Below, piece by piece: positions 1-8,374 of a stretch of 43,449 bases of DNA. Under the pieces are notes generated by a model. The model saw nothing but the letters and a program-made list of their open reading frames with translations. It was not told the origin of the DNA and made no database searches. Location: positions 1 through 43,449 of the forward strand of contig CAZNKR010000014.1 in NCBI GenBank assembly GCA_964573715.1, read 5' to 3'. The stretch comes from SVEL01 sp964573715 (lineage in GTDB: Bacteria > Bacillota > Clostridia > Lachnospirales > Lachnospiraceae). Position numbers and translations under genes: made by a program. Numbering within the stretch: position 1 is the first letter of the stretch; every line of letters starts with the position of its first letter.

Positions 1-60
1 ATACTAAAAATAACTAATAGTTGGATACTAAAAATAACTAATAGTTGGATACTAATAATA
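1..60. repeat. 24-bp tandem direct repeat, two full copies plus a partial third
   Basis: Positions 1-24 and 25-48 are identical, and the third copy starts at 49 and diverges after about 7 bases. The unit begins ATACTAAAAATAAC and ends AATAGTTGG. Each unit ends in TTGG followed by AT, so it recreates a -35-like TTGGAT at its junction. The array may extend upstream of the window. It lies in the leader of the purine gene that follows. Confidence 0.85.
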
Positions 61-73
61 ATAGAATTTATAT
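45..73 (+). promoter_or_regulatory. Weak candidate sigma-A promoter for the AICAR transformylase gene
   Basis: TTGGAT (45-50), a 17-bp spacer and TTATAT (68-73). The -35-like hexamer is supplied by the tandem repeat. The gene may instead be read from an upstream purine operon outside the window. Confidence 0.3.
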
Positions 74-92
74 TAAAACTTAGGAGGATATC

Positions 93-1271
93 ATGAACGA
101 AATTCAATTAAAGTATGGATGTAATCCAAATCAGAAACCATCTAGAATATATATGGAGGATGGAAGTGATTTACCAGTTAAGGTTATAAACGGTAAACCT
201 GGATATATTAATTTCCTTGATGCCTTTAATGGATGGCAGCTTGTAAAGGAATTAAAAGCAGCAACTAACCTTCCAGCAGCTACCTCATTTAAGCATGTTT
301 CTCCAGCTGGAGCAGCTGTAGGTCTTCCACTTAGCGACACATTAGCAAAAATTTATTGGGTTGATGATTTAGGTGAACTTTCTCCATTAGCTTGTGCATA
401 TGCCAGAGCAAGAGGAGCAGATAGAATGTCTTCATTTGGAGATTTTATTGCTCTTTCAGATGTATGTGATGCTGATACAGCAAAGCTTATTAAAAGAGAA
501 GTTTCAGATGGCGTTATTGCTCCAGGATATACAGAAGAAGCAATAGAACTTCTTATGGCAAAGAAGAAAGGTAACTATAATATTATTCAAATAGATGAAA
601 ATTATGTACCTAATCAGCTTGAGAAAAAACAAGTTTATGGTGTAACTTTTGAACAGGGGAGAAATGAATTAGATATTAATGCTGATTTACTTTCAAACAT
701 AGTAACAGATTGTAAGGAATTAACAAATCAGGCAATTATTGATATGAAGATTTCCCTTATTACATTAAAATATACACAGTCTAATTCTGTTTGCTATGTA
801 AAAGATGGACAGGCTATAGGAATTGGCGCTGGACAACAGTCTAGAGTTCACTGTACAAGACTTGCTGGTAGCAAAGCAGATAACTGGTTCTTACGTCAGG
901 CACCACAGGTATTAAATCTTCAGTTCGTGGATACATTGGGAAGAGCAGACAGAGATAATGCAATAGATGTATATATTGGTGAGGAATGTATGGATGTTCT
1001 TGCAGATGGAGCTTGGGAAAGAGTATTTAAAGTTAAGCCTGAAGAATTTACTAGAGAACAGAAGAGAGCTTGGTTAAATCAAATGCAGGATGTTACTCTA
1101 GGTTCAGATGCATTCTTCCCATTTTCAGATAATATTGAAAGAGCATATAAGAGCGGTGTTAAATATATTGCTCAGCCGGGTGGTTCAGTAAGAGATGATC
1201 TTGTTATTGAAGCATGTAATAAACATAACATGGTTATGGCATTTACTGGAATAAGATTATTCCATCACTAA
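93..1271 (+). CDS. Phosphoribosylaminoimidazolecarboxamide (AICAR) formyltransferase, stand-alone
   Basis: 392 aa. It transfers a formyl group from 10-formyl-THF to AICAR, the penultimate step of de novo IMP synthesis. The protein begins directly with the LKYGCNPNQ segment that opens the AICAR transformylase domain of PurH, and K67-H68 in SFKHVSPAG match the catalytic Lys-His pair. The N-terminal MGS-like IMP cyclohydrolase domain of the usual bifunctional PurH (about 510-530 aa) is absent, so cyclisation must be done by a separate protein. In this clade that is often a PurO-like enzyme encoded next door, which would lie upstream of this window (inference). The start is the ATG seven bases after TAGGAGG. 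A candidate apt promoter lies immediately after the stop, and I see no terminator between the two genes. Confidence 0.9.
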   Translation: MNEIQLKYGCNPNQKPSRIYMEDGSDLPVKVINGKPGYINFLDAFNGWQLVKELKAATNLPAATSFKHVSPAGAAVGLPLSDTLAKIYWVDDLGELSPLACAYARARGADRMSSFGDFIALSDVCDADTAKLIKREVSDGVIAPGYTEEAIELLMAKKKGNYNIIQIDENYVPNQLEKKQVYGVTFEQGRNELDINADLLSNIVTDCKELTNQAIIDMKISLITLKYTQSNSVCYVKDGQAIGIGAGQQSRVHCTRLAGSKADNWFLRQAPQVLNLQFVDTLGRADRDNAIDVYIGEECMDVLADGAWERVFKVKPEEFTREQKRAWLNQMQDVTLGSDAFFPFSDNIERAYKSGVKYIAQPGGSVRDDLVIEACNKHNMVMAFTGIRLFHH

Positions 1272-1273
1272 GA

Positions 1274-1302
1274 TTGACATTTTATATAAAAATGGTTAAA
1301 CT
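1274..1302 (+). promoter_or_regulatory. Sigma-A promoter for apt
   Basis: Perfect -35 TTGACA (1274-1279), a 17-bp spacer and -10 TAAACT (1297-1302), starting 2 bases after the upstream stop codon. The leader then carries a small hairpin, TTGCC (1315-1319) with GGCAA (1325-1329), before the ribosome binding site. Confidence 0.6.
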
Positions 1303-1358
1303 ATTTCTTATGGGTTGCCAGTAGGGCAAAATTTACAAATCGAAACGAGGATTTATCA

Positions 1359-1886
1359 ATGAAAAATATTGAAGAGTACATAAGAAGTATACCGGATTTT
1401 CCAGAAAAGGGAATTATCTTTAGAGACATTACAAGTGTTTTAGAAAATGGAGAAAGTCTTAGACTTTCTGTTGACCTTATGCAGGAAAAAATTAAAGATA
1501 TAGATTTTGATGTTGTTGTTGGACCTGAATCAAGAGGATTTATTTTTGGTATGCCTATTGCATATAATCTTGGAAAACCATTTGCACCAGTGCGTAAAAA
1601 AGGAAAGCTTCCTTGTGAAACTGTGTCAGAAGATTATGATTTAGAGTATGGCTCAGCTACAATTGAGATGCACAAAACATCTATAAAACCAGGTCAAAAG
1701 GTTGTTATTGTAGATGATTTGATGGCAACAGGTGGAACGATAGAAGCAATAATTAAGCTTATCAATAAGCTTGGTGGCCAGGTTGTAGGTGTAGTATTCC
1801 TTATCGAGCTTGCAGGCCTTAAAGGTAGAGAAAAACTAAAAGATATAAAGAACGTAGAGTCAGTAATTTGCTACGAAGGAAAATAA
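1359..1886 (+). CDS. apt: Adenine phosphoribosyltransferase
   Basis: 175 aa, normal length for the family. It salvages adenine to AMP using PRPP, in the cytoplasm. The PRPP-binding loop VVIVDDLMATGGT is at residues 115-127, and the family signature VGPESRGF is at 54-61. The ATG follows ACGAGGA with good spacing. It has its own promoter and is followed by a strong hairpin terminator. The purine biosynthetic gene just upstream gives a purine-themed pair. Downstream is rel, an arrangement often seen in Firmicutes (apt-rel), but here a terminator and a new promoter separate the two. Confidence 0.96.
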   Translation: MKNIEEYIRSIPDFPEKGIIFRDITSVLENGESLRLSVDLMQEKIKDIDFDVVVGPESRGFIFGMPIAYNLGKPFAPVRKKGKLPCETVSEDYDLEYGSATIEMHKTSIKPGQKVVIVDDLMATGGTIEAIIKLINKLGGQVVGVVFLIELAGLKGREKLKDIKNVESVICYEGK

Positions 1887-1891
1887 ATAAG

Positions 1892-1921
1892 TACGCTTCA
1901 CATTATGTGAGGCGTATTTTT
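1892..1921 (+). terminator. Intrinsic terminator after apt
   Basis: Stem TACGCTTCACA (1892-1902) with TGTGAGGCGTA (1906-1916), 11 pairs including one G-T wobble, a 3-nt loop, then TTTTT. Confidence 0.85.
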
Positions 1922-1931
1922 CATAGAAAAA

Positions 1932-1977
1932 TGCCTATTTTTCAATACCAATAGGCAAAAAGTATTGATTTTTTTTT
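1932..1977 (+). promoter_or_regulatory. Two mutually exclusive hairpins (possible attenuator or pseudoknot) before rel
   Basis: Hairpin A is TGCCTATT (1932-1939) with AATAGGCA (1950-1957). Hairpin B is TCAATAC (1942-1948) with GTATTGA (1962-1968), followed by a run of nine T (1969-1977). The left arm of B lies in the loop of A and the right arm of A lies in the loop of B. They must therefore compete or form an H-type pseudoknot. B with its T run looks like a terminator and A would then be its antiterminator. The -35 of the rel promoter overlaps the right arm of B. Confidence 0.55.
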
Positions 1978-1993
1978 ATTAAATTAATATAAT
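1965..1993 (+). promoter_or_regulatory. Sigma-A promoter for the rel cluster
   Basis: -35 TTGATT (1965-1970), a 17-bp spacer and consensus -10 TATAAT (1988-1993). The transcript would start near 2000 and so lack the hairpins, which would be present only on read-through RNA from apt. Confidence 0.75.
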
Positions 1994-2050
1994 CTTACCT
2001 AATAGAATATAGACTAAATTCACTTTATTACCGGAAACGAGGGATAAAAT

Positions 2051-4342
2051 ATGGTATATGACCAAGAGTCGACAATCAAAATAGAAGTGGAATCTCCTAC
2101 ACTTAAGAATCCAGAAGATTTTGAAAATCCAGAGGAATTATATAAAAAGTTAATAGATCAGGTAAATACTTACCATCCTTCTGATGATATTTCTTTGATT
2201 GAGAAGGCTTATAGTATTGCGTTTAAAGCACATAAGGATCAGAAACGTCGTTCTGGCGAGCCATATATTATTCACCCAGTATCTGTTGCGATTATTCTAG
2301 CTGAGCTTGAATTGGATAAAGAAACCATAGTTGCAGGTATTCTTCATGATGTTGTTGAGGACACAGTGCTTACTCTTGATGAAATAACTCAGATGTTTGG
2401 TGAAGAGGTTGCCCTTTTAGTAGATGGTGTAACCAAGCTTACTCAATTATCTTATTCAAAAGACAAGGTTGAAATACAGGCAGAGAATCTTAGAAAGATG
2501 TTTTTAGCTATGGCAAAGGATATAAGAGTTATCCTTATTAAACTTGCCGATAGACTTCACAATATGAGAACCCTGGAGTATATGAATACTGCTAAGCAGG
2601 CAGAAAAAGCTAGAGAAACAATGGATATTTATGCTCCTATAGCTAATAGGTTAGGTATTTCTAAAATCAAAATTGAATTAGATGATTTATCATTAAAATA
2701 TCTTGAACCTGAAAAGTTTGCTGAGATTTCTCTACAAAGAGAAGGAAAAGTAAACAAGGGAGGTACTCTTATTAAGGCTTTAGTAGAAGAAGTTGACAAG
2801 GAAATGAAGGATGCAACTATTGAAGCTATAGTATATGGACGTGTAAAACATATATTTAGTATATACAAGAAGATGGTTAATCAAGATAAAAATTTTGACC
2901 AGATTTTAGATTTATTTGCAGTTCGTATAATTGTTGATACTGTAAAGGACTGTTATGCTGCATTAGGTATTATTCATGAAAAATACAAACCTATTCAAGG
3001 CAGGTTTAAGGATTACATTGCTATGCCAAAGCCTAATATGTACCAGTCTTTGCATACTACACTGATAGGACCAGGCGGACAGCCTTTTGAGATACAGATA
3101 CGTACAGAAGAAATGCATAAGACTGCTGAATATGGTATTGCCGCACATTGGAAGTACAAAGAAAGTGGTAGCGGAAGTATTTCTGCAAATACTGAAGAAG
3201 AAAAGCTAAGCTGGTTAAGACAAATTCTTGAATGGCAAAGAGATATGTCTGATAACAGAGAGTTTATGAGCTTGTTAAAAAGCGATTTGGATTTATTTTC
3301 TGAAGATGTATATTGCTTTACTCCAACTGGAGATGTTAAGAATCTTCCAAATGGCTCAACACCTATAGATTTTGCATATAGCATTCATTCTGCAGTTGGA
3401 AATAAAATGGTGGGTGCCAGAGTTAATGGCAAAATGGTTACCATTGATTATGTTATACAAAATGGTGACAGAATTGAAATTATTACTTCACAGAATTCCC
3501 GTGGACCAAGCCGTGACTGGTTATCTATAGTTAAAAGCACTCAAGCAAAAAATAAGATTAATCAGTGGTTTAAAAATGAGTTAAAAGAAGACAATATCAT
3601 TCGTGGCAAGGATCTTATTGATAAATACTGTAAAACCAAGTCAGTTATACTATCTGATTTACTTAAACCTGAGTATATGGAAAAGGTTCTTAATAAGTAC
3701 AGCTTTAAGGATTGGGAATCTATACTTGCGTCTGTTGGACATGGTGGACTTAAGGAAGGTCAAATTGTAAATAAACTGATTGAAGAATATGATAAGAAGA
3801 ATAAGAAAAAGGTAACTGATGATGAGGTTATTGATGAACTTTCATCAGGCATGGATAAAAAATATCACAATGGTTCAAAAGGTGGAATTATTGTAAAAGG
3901 TGTTCATGATATTTCAGTTAGATATACTAAATGCTGCAATCCAGTTCCAGGTGATGAAATTGTTGGATTTGTTACAAGAGGTAGAGGTGTTTCTATTCAC
4001 AGAACAGATTGCATAAATGTAATGAACCTTCCAGAAATAGAAAGAGCCAGACTGATTGAAGCTGAATGGCAACACGATGAAACAACTGACAAAAAAGCAG
4101 AAAAGTATCTTGCAGAGATACAGATTTTTGCCCACAATAGAACCGGTTTACTTGCAGATATTTCTAAGATTTTTACCGAAAGAGATATAGATGTTCAAAG
4201 TATTAATAGTAGAACTAACAAGCAAGAGATAGCTACTATTTCTATGACATTCCTTATTGCAGGCAAGTCAGAACTGACAAAGCTTGTAGATAAGATTCGT
4301 ATGATTGATAGTATTATTGACATTGCAAGAACAGCTGGTTAG
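2051..4342 (+). CDS. Bifunctional (p)ppGpp synthetase/hydrolase, Rel/SpoT family
   Basis: 763 aa, a full-length long RSH protein. Domain order: HD hydrolase (about 45-200; H99-D100 in AGILHDVVEDT), synthetase (about 240-390; YGRVKHIFSIYKKM, then SLHTTLIGPGG), TGS (about 417-480) and C-terminal ACT (about 690-763). The RFKD motif near residue 318 is the RxKD form typical of bifunctional enzymes, unlike the ExDD form of synthetase-only RelA. It makes and degrades the alarmone during amino-acid starvation. The ATG follows GAGGG with a 7-nt gap. The metallo-hydrolase gene follows after 8 nt, so the cluster is co-transcribed. Confidence 0.97.
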   Translation: MVYDQESTIKIEVESPTLKNPEDFENPEELYKKLIDQVNTYHPSDDISLIEKAYSIAFKAHKDQKRRSGEPYIIHPVSVAIILAELELDKETIVAGILHDVVEDTVLTLDEITQMFGEEVALLVDGVTKLTQLSYSKDKVEIQAENLRKMFLAMAKDIRVILIKLADRLHNMRTLEYMNTAKQAEKARETMDIYAPIANRLGISKIKIELDDLSLKYLEPEKFAEISLQREGKVNKGGTLIKALVEEVDKEMKDATIEAIVYGRVKHIFSIYKKMVNQDKNFDQILDLFAVRIIVDTVKDCYAALGIIHEKYKPIQGRFKDYIAMPKPNMYQSLHTTLIGPGGQPFEIQIRTEEMHKTAEYGIAAHWKYKESGSGSISANTEEEKLSWLRQILEWQRDMSDNREFMSLLKSDLDLFSEDVYCFTPTGDVKNLPNGSTPIDFAYSIHSAVGNKMVGARVNGKMVTIDYVIQNGDRIEIITSQNSRGPSRDWLSIVKSTQAKNKINQWFKNELKEDNIIRGKDLIDKYCKTKSVILSDLLKPEYMEKVLNKYSFKDWESILASVGHGGLKEGQIVNKLIEEYDKKNKKKVTDDEVIDELSSGMDKKYHNGSKGGIIVKGVHDISVRYTKCCNPVPGDEIVGFVTRGRGVSIHRTDCINVMNLPEIERARLIEAEWQHDETTDKKAEKYLAEIQIFAHNRTGLLADISKIFTERDIDVQSINSRTNKQEIATISMTFLIAGKSELTKLVDKIRMIDSIIDIARTAG

Positions 4343-4350
4343 GAGTTTTT

Positions 4351-4974
4351 ATGACAAGTTTAAATATTAATCAATTAGTTTTGGGTATGTTTAGAACTAA
4401 TTGTTATATTGTATATAATGACAATAAAGAGGCCATTGTTATTGACCCTGGTGATAATTATTCAAAGATAAAGGATACATGTATATCTTTAGAGTTAATA
4501 CCAAAGGCTATATTATTAACTCATGGACATTTTGATCATATTGGTGCCGCTAAAAAGCTTAGTGAAGCTTACGGCATCAATATTTATGCCTTTGAGGAAG
4601 AAAAAGAAGTACTAGAGAGTAGTGCATACAATTTATCTGAAGTTTTTGGAGTAGGTATAGCAATTAAAGTCAATAATTTTCTAAAGGATTCAGATATTAT
4701 TAATCTTTGTGGATTCAAATTTAAAGTTATTCATACACCAGGACATACGAAAGGAAGCTGCTGCTATTATTTAGAAGAATATTCTGCTTTATTTAGTGGA
4801 GATACTTTATTTTGTGAAAGCCATGGCAGAACAGATTTTCCTACAGGTAGTGAAAGTACTATTATTAAATCTATAACAGAAAAGCTTTTTAAATTGCCAA
4901 TGGATACAAAAGTATTTCCAGGACATAATGATGCCACAACTATTGGTGATGAAATAAAGTGGTACAGATATTAG
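4351..4974 (+). CDS. Metallo-beta-lactamase fold hydrolase (hydroxyacylglutathione hydrolase-like)
   Basis: 207 aa. It carries the MBL metal motif LTHGHFDHIG near residue 57, a second histidine in HTPGHTKGS, an aspartate in FSGDTLF, and a late histidine in FPGHNDAT. These are the dinuclear-metal ligands of the glyoxalase II-like group. It lacks the long C-terminal domain of true GloB, and glutathione use is uncertain in a clostridial cell, so the substrate is unknown. Its position between rel and hemZ is conserved in many Clostridia (from general knowledge). The start overlaps the SD AGGAG, located at the rel stop codon. Confidence 0.88.
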   Translation: MTSLNINQLVLGMFRTNCYIVYNDNKEAIVIDPGDNYSKIKDTCISLELIPKAILLTHGHFDHIGAAKKLSEAYGINIYAFEEEKEVLESSAYNLSEVFGVGIAIKVNNFLKDSDIINLCGFKFKVIHTPGHTKGSCCYYLEEYSALFSGDTLFCESHGRTDFPTGSESTIIKSITEKLFKLPMDTKVFPGHNDATTIGDEIKWYRY

Positions 4975-5034
4975 ATATAAGATATAAGTTACTGGTTATA
5001 AGATATAAGATATAAGATATTAGTTATTAGATGT
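4971..5034. repeat. AT-rich degenerate tandem repeat (ATATAAG-type) between the hydrolase gene and hemZ
   Basis: Runs of AGATATAAGATATAAG occur twice, separated by TTACTGGTT and followed by ATTAGTTATTAG. The AGTTATTAG piece resembles the TAACTAATAGTTGG of the repeat at the window start. It fills most of the 79-nt gap inside an otherwise tightly packed operon. Confidence 0.65.
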
Positions 5035-5053
5035 TAATTGAAAGGATATTACA

Positions 5054-6526
5054 ATGACGATAATTATCCATTTAGATAGACCAGAACTAGAGTATGATAT
5101 ATGGACTTTGGTTAGAGCCTTTTATCCAGGTCAGGATGTTCTAGTTAATAAAGAAAAGATTAATGAGTTTAGCGGTACTGCTGATATGACTATGAAGATA
5201 GATGTTGAAATGGAAGAAGAAAAAGTAGTAGCTACTTCTGTAGAGATATTAGAATTAAACCAAAAATATACAAGCAGTGTATGCTTTGATAATATTAAAG
5301 CTTCTAAAAATGAAATAAAAAGATTAGTTTATGATGCAATAAATGCTTATACTAAAAAAACACTCCCTTGGGGTATTTTATGTGGAATAAGACCAACAAA
5401 GCTATGTGTTGGGATGCTAGAATCGGGAATGAAAAAAGAAGAAATTGCAAATATTCTTAAAGAGGAATTTTACGTATCTGATGAAAAGATAGCTTTAAGC
5501 ATGGAAATATCAGAATTAGAGATAAAGCTTTTAAAAGATATTGACTATGAAAATGGATACAGTTTATACATTGGAATACCTTTTTGCCCAAGTACATGTC
5601 TTTATTGCTCCTTTACTTCCTATCCTATTAGCATGTATAAAAACAAATCAGATGATTATGTAGATGCCTTGATAAAGGAAATATATTTTGCAAAAGAAGT
5701 TTTTAAGGATAAAAAATTAAATACAGTATATTTTGGTGGTGGTACGCCAACAGCTCTTAGTGCACAACAGTTAGATAGACTACTTTTTGCAGTTAGAAGT
5801 AACTTTGATTTTACTTATTGCAAAGAGTTTACAGTAGAAGCAGGTAGACCAGACAGTATTACAGAAGAAAAATTATTAGTTCTAAAGAAATACAATGTTA
5901 CTAGAATATCTATAAATCCTCAGACAATGAAGCAGGAAACTCTAGATATTATTGGAAGAAGACATACAGTTAATCAGGTTATTGATACCTTCAATTTGGC
6001 TAGAAGTCTAGGATTTGACAACATTAATATGGATTTTATTGTGGGATTACCAAATGAAACATATGAGGATGTTTTAAATTCTATGGAGGAAGTAAATAAA
6101 CTTAATCCAGACAGCATAACTGTCCATTCCTTAGCTATAAAAAGAGCAGCAAGATTAAATATGTTTAAAGACAAATATAAAGAAATGTCAATTGAAAACA
6201 ATATGGAAATTATGAATATGACAGAGAAGTATGCTAGAGAAATGAATATGTCTCCATACTATTTATATCGTCAGAAAAACATGGCTGGAAATATGGAAAA
6301 TGTAGGATATGCCAGGGTTGACAAAGCCGGAATTTACAATATACTTATTATGGAAGAAAAACAGACTATACTTGCCCTTGGTGCTGGTGCTGTTACGAAA
6401 TATGTATTTAATGAAGGTGGAAGAATTGAGCGAGTTGACAATGTTAAAAATGTTGACCAGTATATTGATAGAATCCAAGAGATGATAGAAAAGAAGAGAG
6501 AGTTTTTATGCAGGATGTTATCGTAG
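5054..6526 (+). CDS. hemZ: Radical SAM coproporphyrinogen III oxidase-like protein, HemZ family
   Basis: 490 aa. Radical SAM CxxxCxxC is at C178, C182 and C185 in IPFCPSTCLYC, followed by the GGGTPT motif of the HemN/HemZ group. The N-terminal extension of about 165 residues before the radical SAM core is typical of HemZ rather than HemN. Annotated as oxygen-independent coproporphyrinogen dehydrogenase; whether this organism makes heme is not shown here, and related proteins can have other roles (HemW is a heme chaperone). The start is the ATG after GAAAGGATAT. The 3' end overlaps the next ORF by 19 nt, so translation is probably coupled. Confidence 0.9.
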   Translation: MTIIIHLDRPELEYDIWTLVRAFYPGQDVLVNKEKINEFSGTADMTMKIDVEMEEEKVVATSVEILELNQKYTSSVCFDNIKASKNEIKRLVYDAINAYTKKTLPWGILCGIRPTKLCVGMLESGMKKEEIANILKEEFYVSDEKIALSMEISELEIKLLKDIDYENGYSLYIGIPFCPSTCLYCSFTSYPISMYKNKSDDYVDALIKEIYFAKEVFKDKKLNTVYFGGGTPTALSAQQLDRLLFAVRSNFDFTYCKEFTVEAGRPDSITEEKLLVLKKYNVTRISINPQTMKQETLDIIGRRHTVNQVIDTFNLARSLGFDNINMDFIVGLPNETYEDVLNSMEEVNKLNPDSITVHSLAIKRAARLNMFKDKYKEMSIENNMEIMNMTEKYAREMNMSPYYLYRQKNMAGNMENVGYARVDKAGIYNILIMEEKQTILALGAGAVTKYVFNEGGRIERVDNVKNVDQYIDRIQEMIEKKREFLCRMLS

Positions 6527-7089
6527 ACAAGGAAGTAGCTGACGCTGTAGAACATGGTATATATGTTAGTAATATGGCATATGAGATTGGCAAAGAACTG
6601 AATTTGCCTGATGAAGAACTACATGAGTTAGCTGTAGCGGGTATATTACACGACATAGGAAAATTAAGACTTTCAGAGCATACTAGCCCAGACAATATGG
6701 TGGTTGAACAGCTTCGTTATGTTAGAATGCATTCACAGCTTAGCTATGATATTCTTAAAGATAAAGATTATTCAGAATACATTTTGAAGTCTATTTTGTA
6801 TCATCATGAAAATTTTGATGGAACAGGATACCCTAGTAATCTTGCAGGAGAAAATATTCCGTTAGGCGCAAGGATACTCAGGGTTTGCGATGTATTTATA
6901 GCATTAGTATCAAACCGAGCTTATAGAAAGGCTTTTGATAAAAAAACAGCTGTATCAATGATGATGGATGAAGTTAAAAATTTTGATATGAAGATATTTT
7001 TAGCATTTTTAAATGTTATTAATCAGGTTGATATTAACACAGAGATATTTAACAGACAATTAATTAAAAAAGATATATTTGAAAACTAG
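6508..7089 (+). CDS. Stand-alone HD-GYP domain protein (predicted c-di-GMP phosphodiesterase)
   Basis: 193 aa, essentially only an HD-GYP domain, with no receiver, GAF or membrane segment. The metal-binding pattern is intact: H16, H48-D49 followed by GK, H75, H99-H100-E101, and the GYP signature in DGTGYP (104-109) with RILRVCDVF after it. Family members hydrolyse c-di-GMP to pGpG or GMP, or bind it. The last 50 residues are not recognisable. The ATG lies inside the hemZ 3' end, and hisS starts 9 nt after its stop, so it is locked into the rel-hemZ-hisS-aspS operon. Activity is inferred from the motifs only. Confidence 0.88.
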   Translation: MQDVIVDKEVADAVEHGIYVSNMAYEIGKELNLPDEELHELAVAGILHDIGKLRLSEHTSPDNMVVEQLRYVRMHSQLSYDILKDKDYSEYILKSILYHHENFDGTGYPSNLAGENIPLGARILRVCDVFIALVSNRAYRKAFDKKTAVSMMMDEVKNFDMKIFLAFLNVINQVDINTEIFNRQLIKKDIFEN

Positions 7090-7098
7090 GAGGACAAT

Positions 7099-8358
7099 AT
7101 GGCACTTAGTAAGAAACCTGTAACAGGCATGAAAGAGATATTACCTAAGGAAATGAAAATCCGAGATTACGTAATGAACGTTATTAAAGATACATATGCA
7201 GCTTTTGGTTTTACTTCAATTGAAACACCATGTATGGAAAATATTGCAAATCTTTCTAATAAACAAGGTGGAGAAAATGAAAAACTCATCTTTAAGGTAT
7301 TAAAGAGAGGCGAAAAACTAGATATTGATAATGCAAAAGAGGAAAATGATCTTGTGGATTTTGGTATGAGATATGATTTGACAGTTCCCCTTGTTAGATT
7401 TTATTCAAATAATGAAAATAATTTACCATCTCCTTTTAAGGCACTACAGATGGGAAATGTTTGGAGAGCAGACAGACCTCAAAGAGGTAGATATCGCCAA
7501 TTTATGCAATGTGATATAGATATTCTTGGTGAACCTAGTAATTTAGCTGAAATAGAGCTTATTTTAGCAACCACCACCACTTTGGGTAAACTTAATTTCA
7601 AAAATTTTCAGATTAGAATTAATGAAAGAAGAATTTTAAAAGCTATGGCAGCATATAGTGGCTTTTCTGAGGATTCTTATGATTTAGTGTTTATAATTTT
7701 AGATAAGATGGATAAAATCGGTCTTGACGGAGTTGAAGATGAACTTCTTAAAGCGGATTTTGATAAAGAAAGTGTAGATAAGTATTTAGGATTATTTAAA
7801 GGCATTGAAGTAGCTGATAATGGTTTAGTATACTTAAGAGATGAATTAAAGGATTTCTTAGAAGATGATGTAGCAGCTTCATTAACAGAAATAATTGATA
7901 GTGTTAAAGCTACAAAATCCTCTGATTTTGAAATAGTATTTGATCCTACCCTTGTACGTGGTATGTCATATTATACTGGAACTATTTTTGAAATTGCTAT
8001 TCCAGAGTTTGGTGGAAGCTGTGGCGGTGGAGGAAGATATGATAAGATGGTTGGAAAGTTTACTGGTAAAGATGTACCAGCATGTGGATTTTCAATCGGA
8101 TTTGAAAGAATTGTTCTTTTACTGTTAGAAAGTGGATTTGAGGTTCCAACGGAAGGCAAAAAGATTGCATATCTTATTGAAAAAGGCGTAAAAGGTGATA
8201 GACTTTGTGAAATAATTGCCATGGCTCAGGAAGCTAGAAAAAATGGCAATCAAATATTAGTTGCTCGTATGAATAAAAATAAAAAATTTCAAAAAGAGCA
8301 GCTTATGAATGAAGGCTACAATGAATTTAAGGACTTCTATAAAGAAGAATTAAAATAG
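7099..8358 (+). CDS. hisS: Histidyl-tRNA synthetase
   Basis: 419 aa, class II synthetase of normal length. Motif 2 region contains MGNVWRADRPQRGRYRQF. The histidine-specific peptide LVRGMSYYTGTIFEI is present, and motif 3 is seen in CGFSIGFERIVLLL. A C-terminal anticodon-binding domain follows from about residue 330. The start is the ATG after CTAGGAGGACAAT. No T-box precedes it, so expression follows the rel-driven operon. Confidence 0.97.
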   Translation: MALSKKPVTGMKEILPKEMKIRDYVMNVIKDTYAAFGFTSIETPCMENIANLSNKQGGENEKLIFKVLKRGEKLDIDNAKEENDLVDFGMRYDLTVPLVRFYSNNENNLPSPFKALQMGNVWRADRPQRGRYRQFMQCDIDILGEPSNLAEIELILATTTTLGKLNFKNFQIRINERRILKAMAAYSGFSEDSYDLVFIILDKMDKIGLDGVEDELLKADFDKESVDKYLGLFKGIEVADNGLVYLRDELKDFLEDDVAASLTEIIDSVKATKSSDFEIVFDPTLVRGMSYYTGTIFEIAIPEFGGSCGGGGRYDKMVGKFTGKDVPACGFSIGFERIVLLLLESGFEVPTEGKKIAYLIEKGVKGDRLCEIIAMAQEARKNGNQILVARMNKNKKFQKEQLMNEGYNEFKDFYKEELK

Positions 8359-8374
8359 CAGAAAGGTGTTAATT

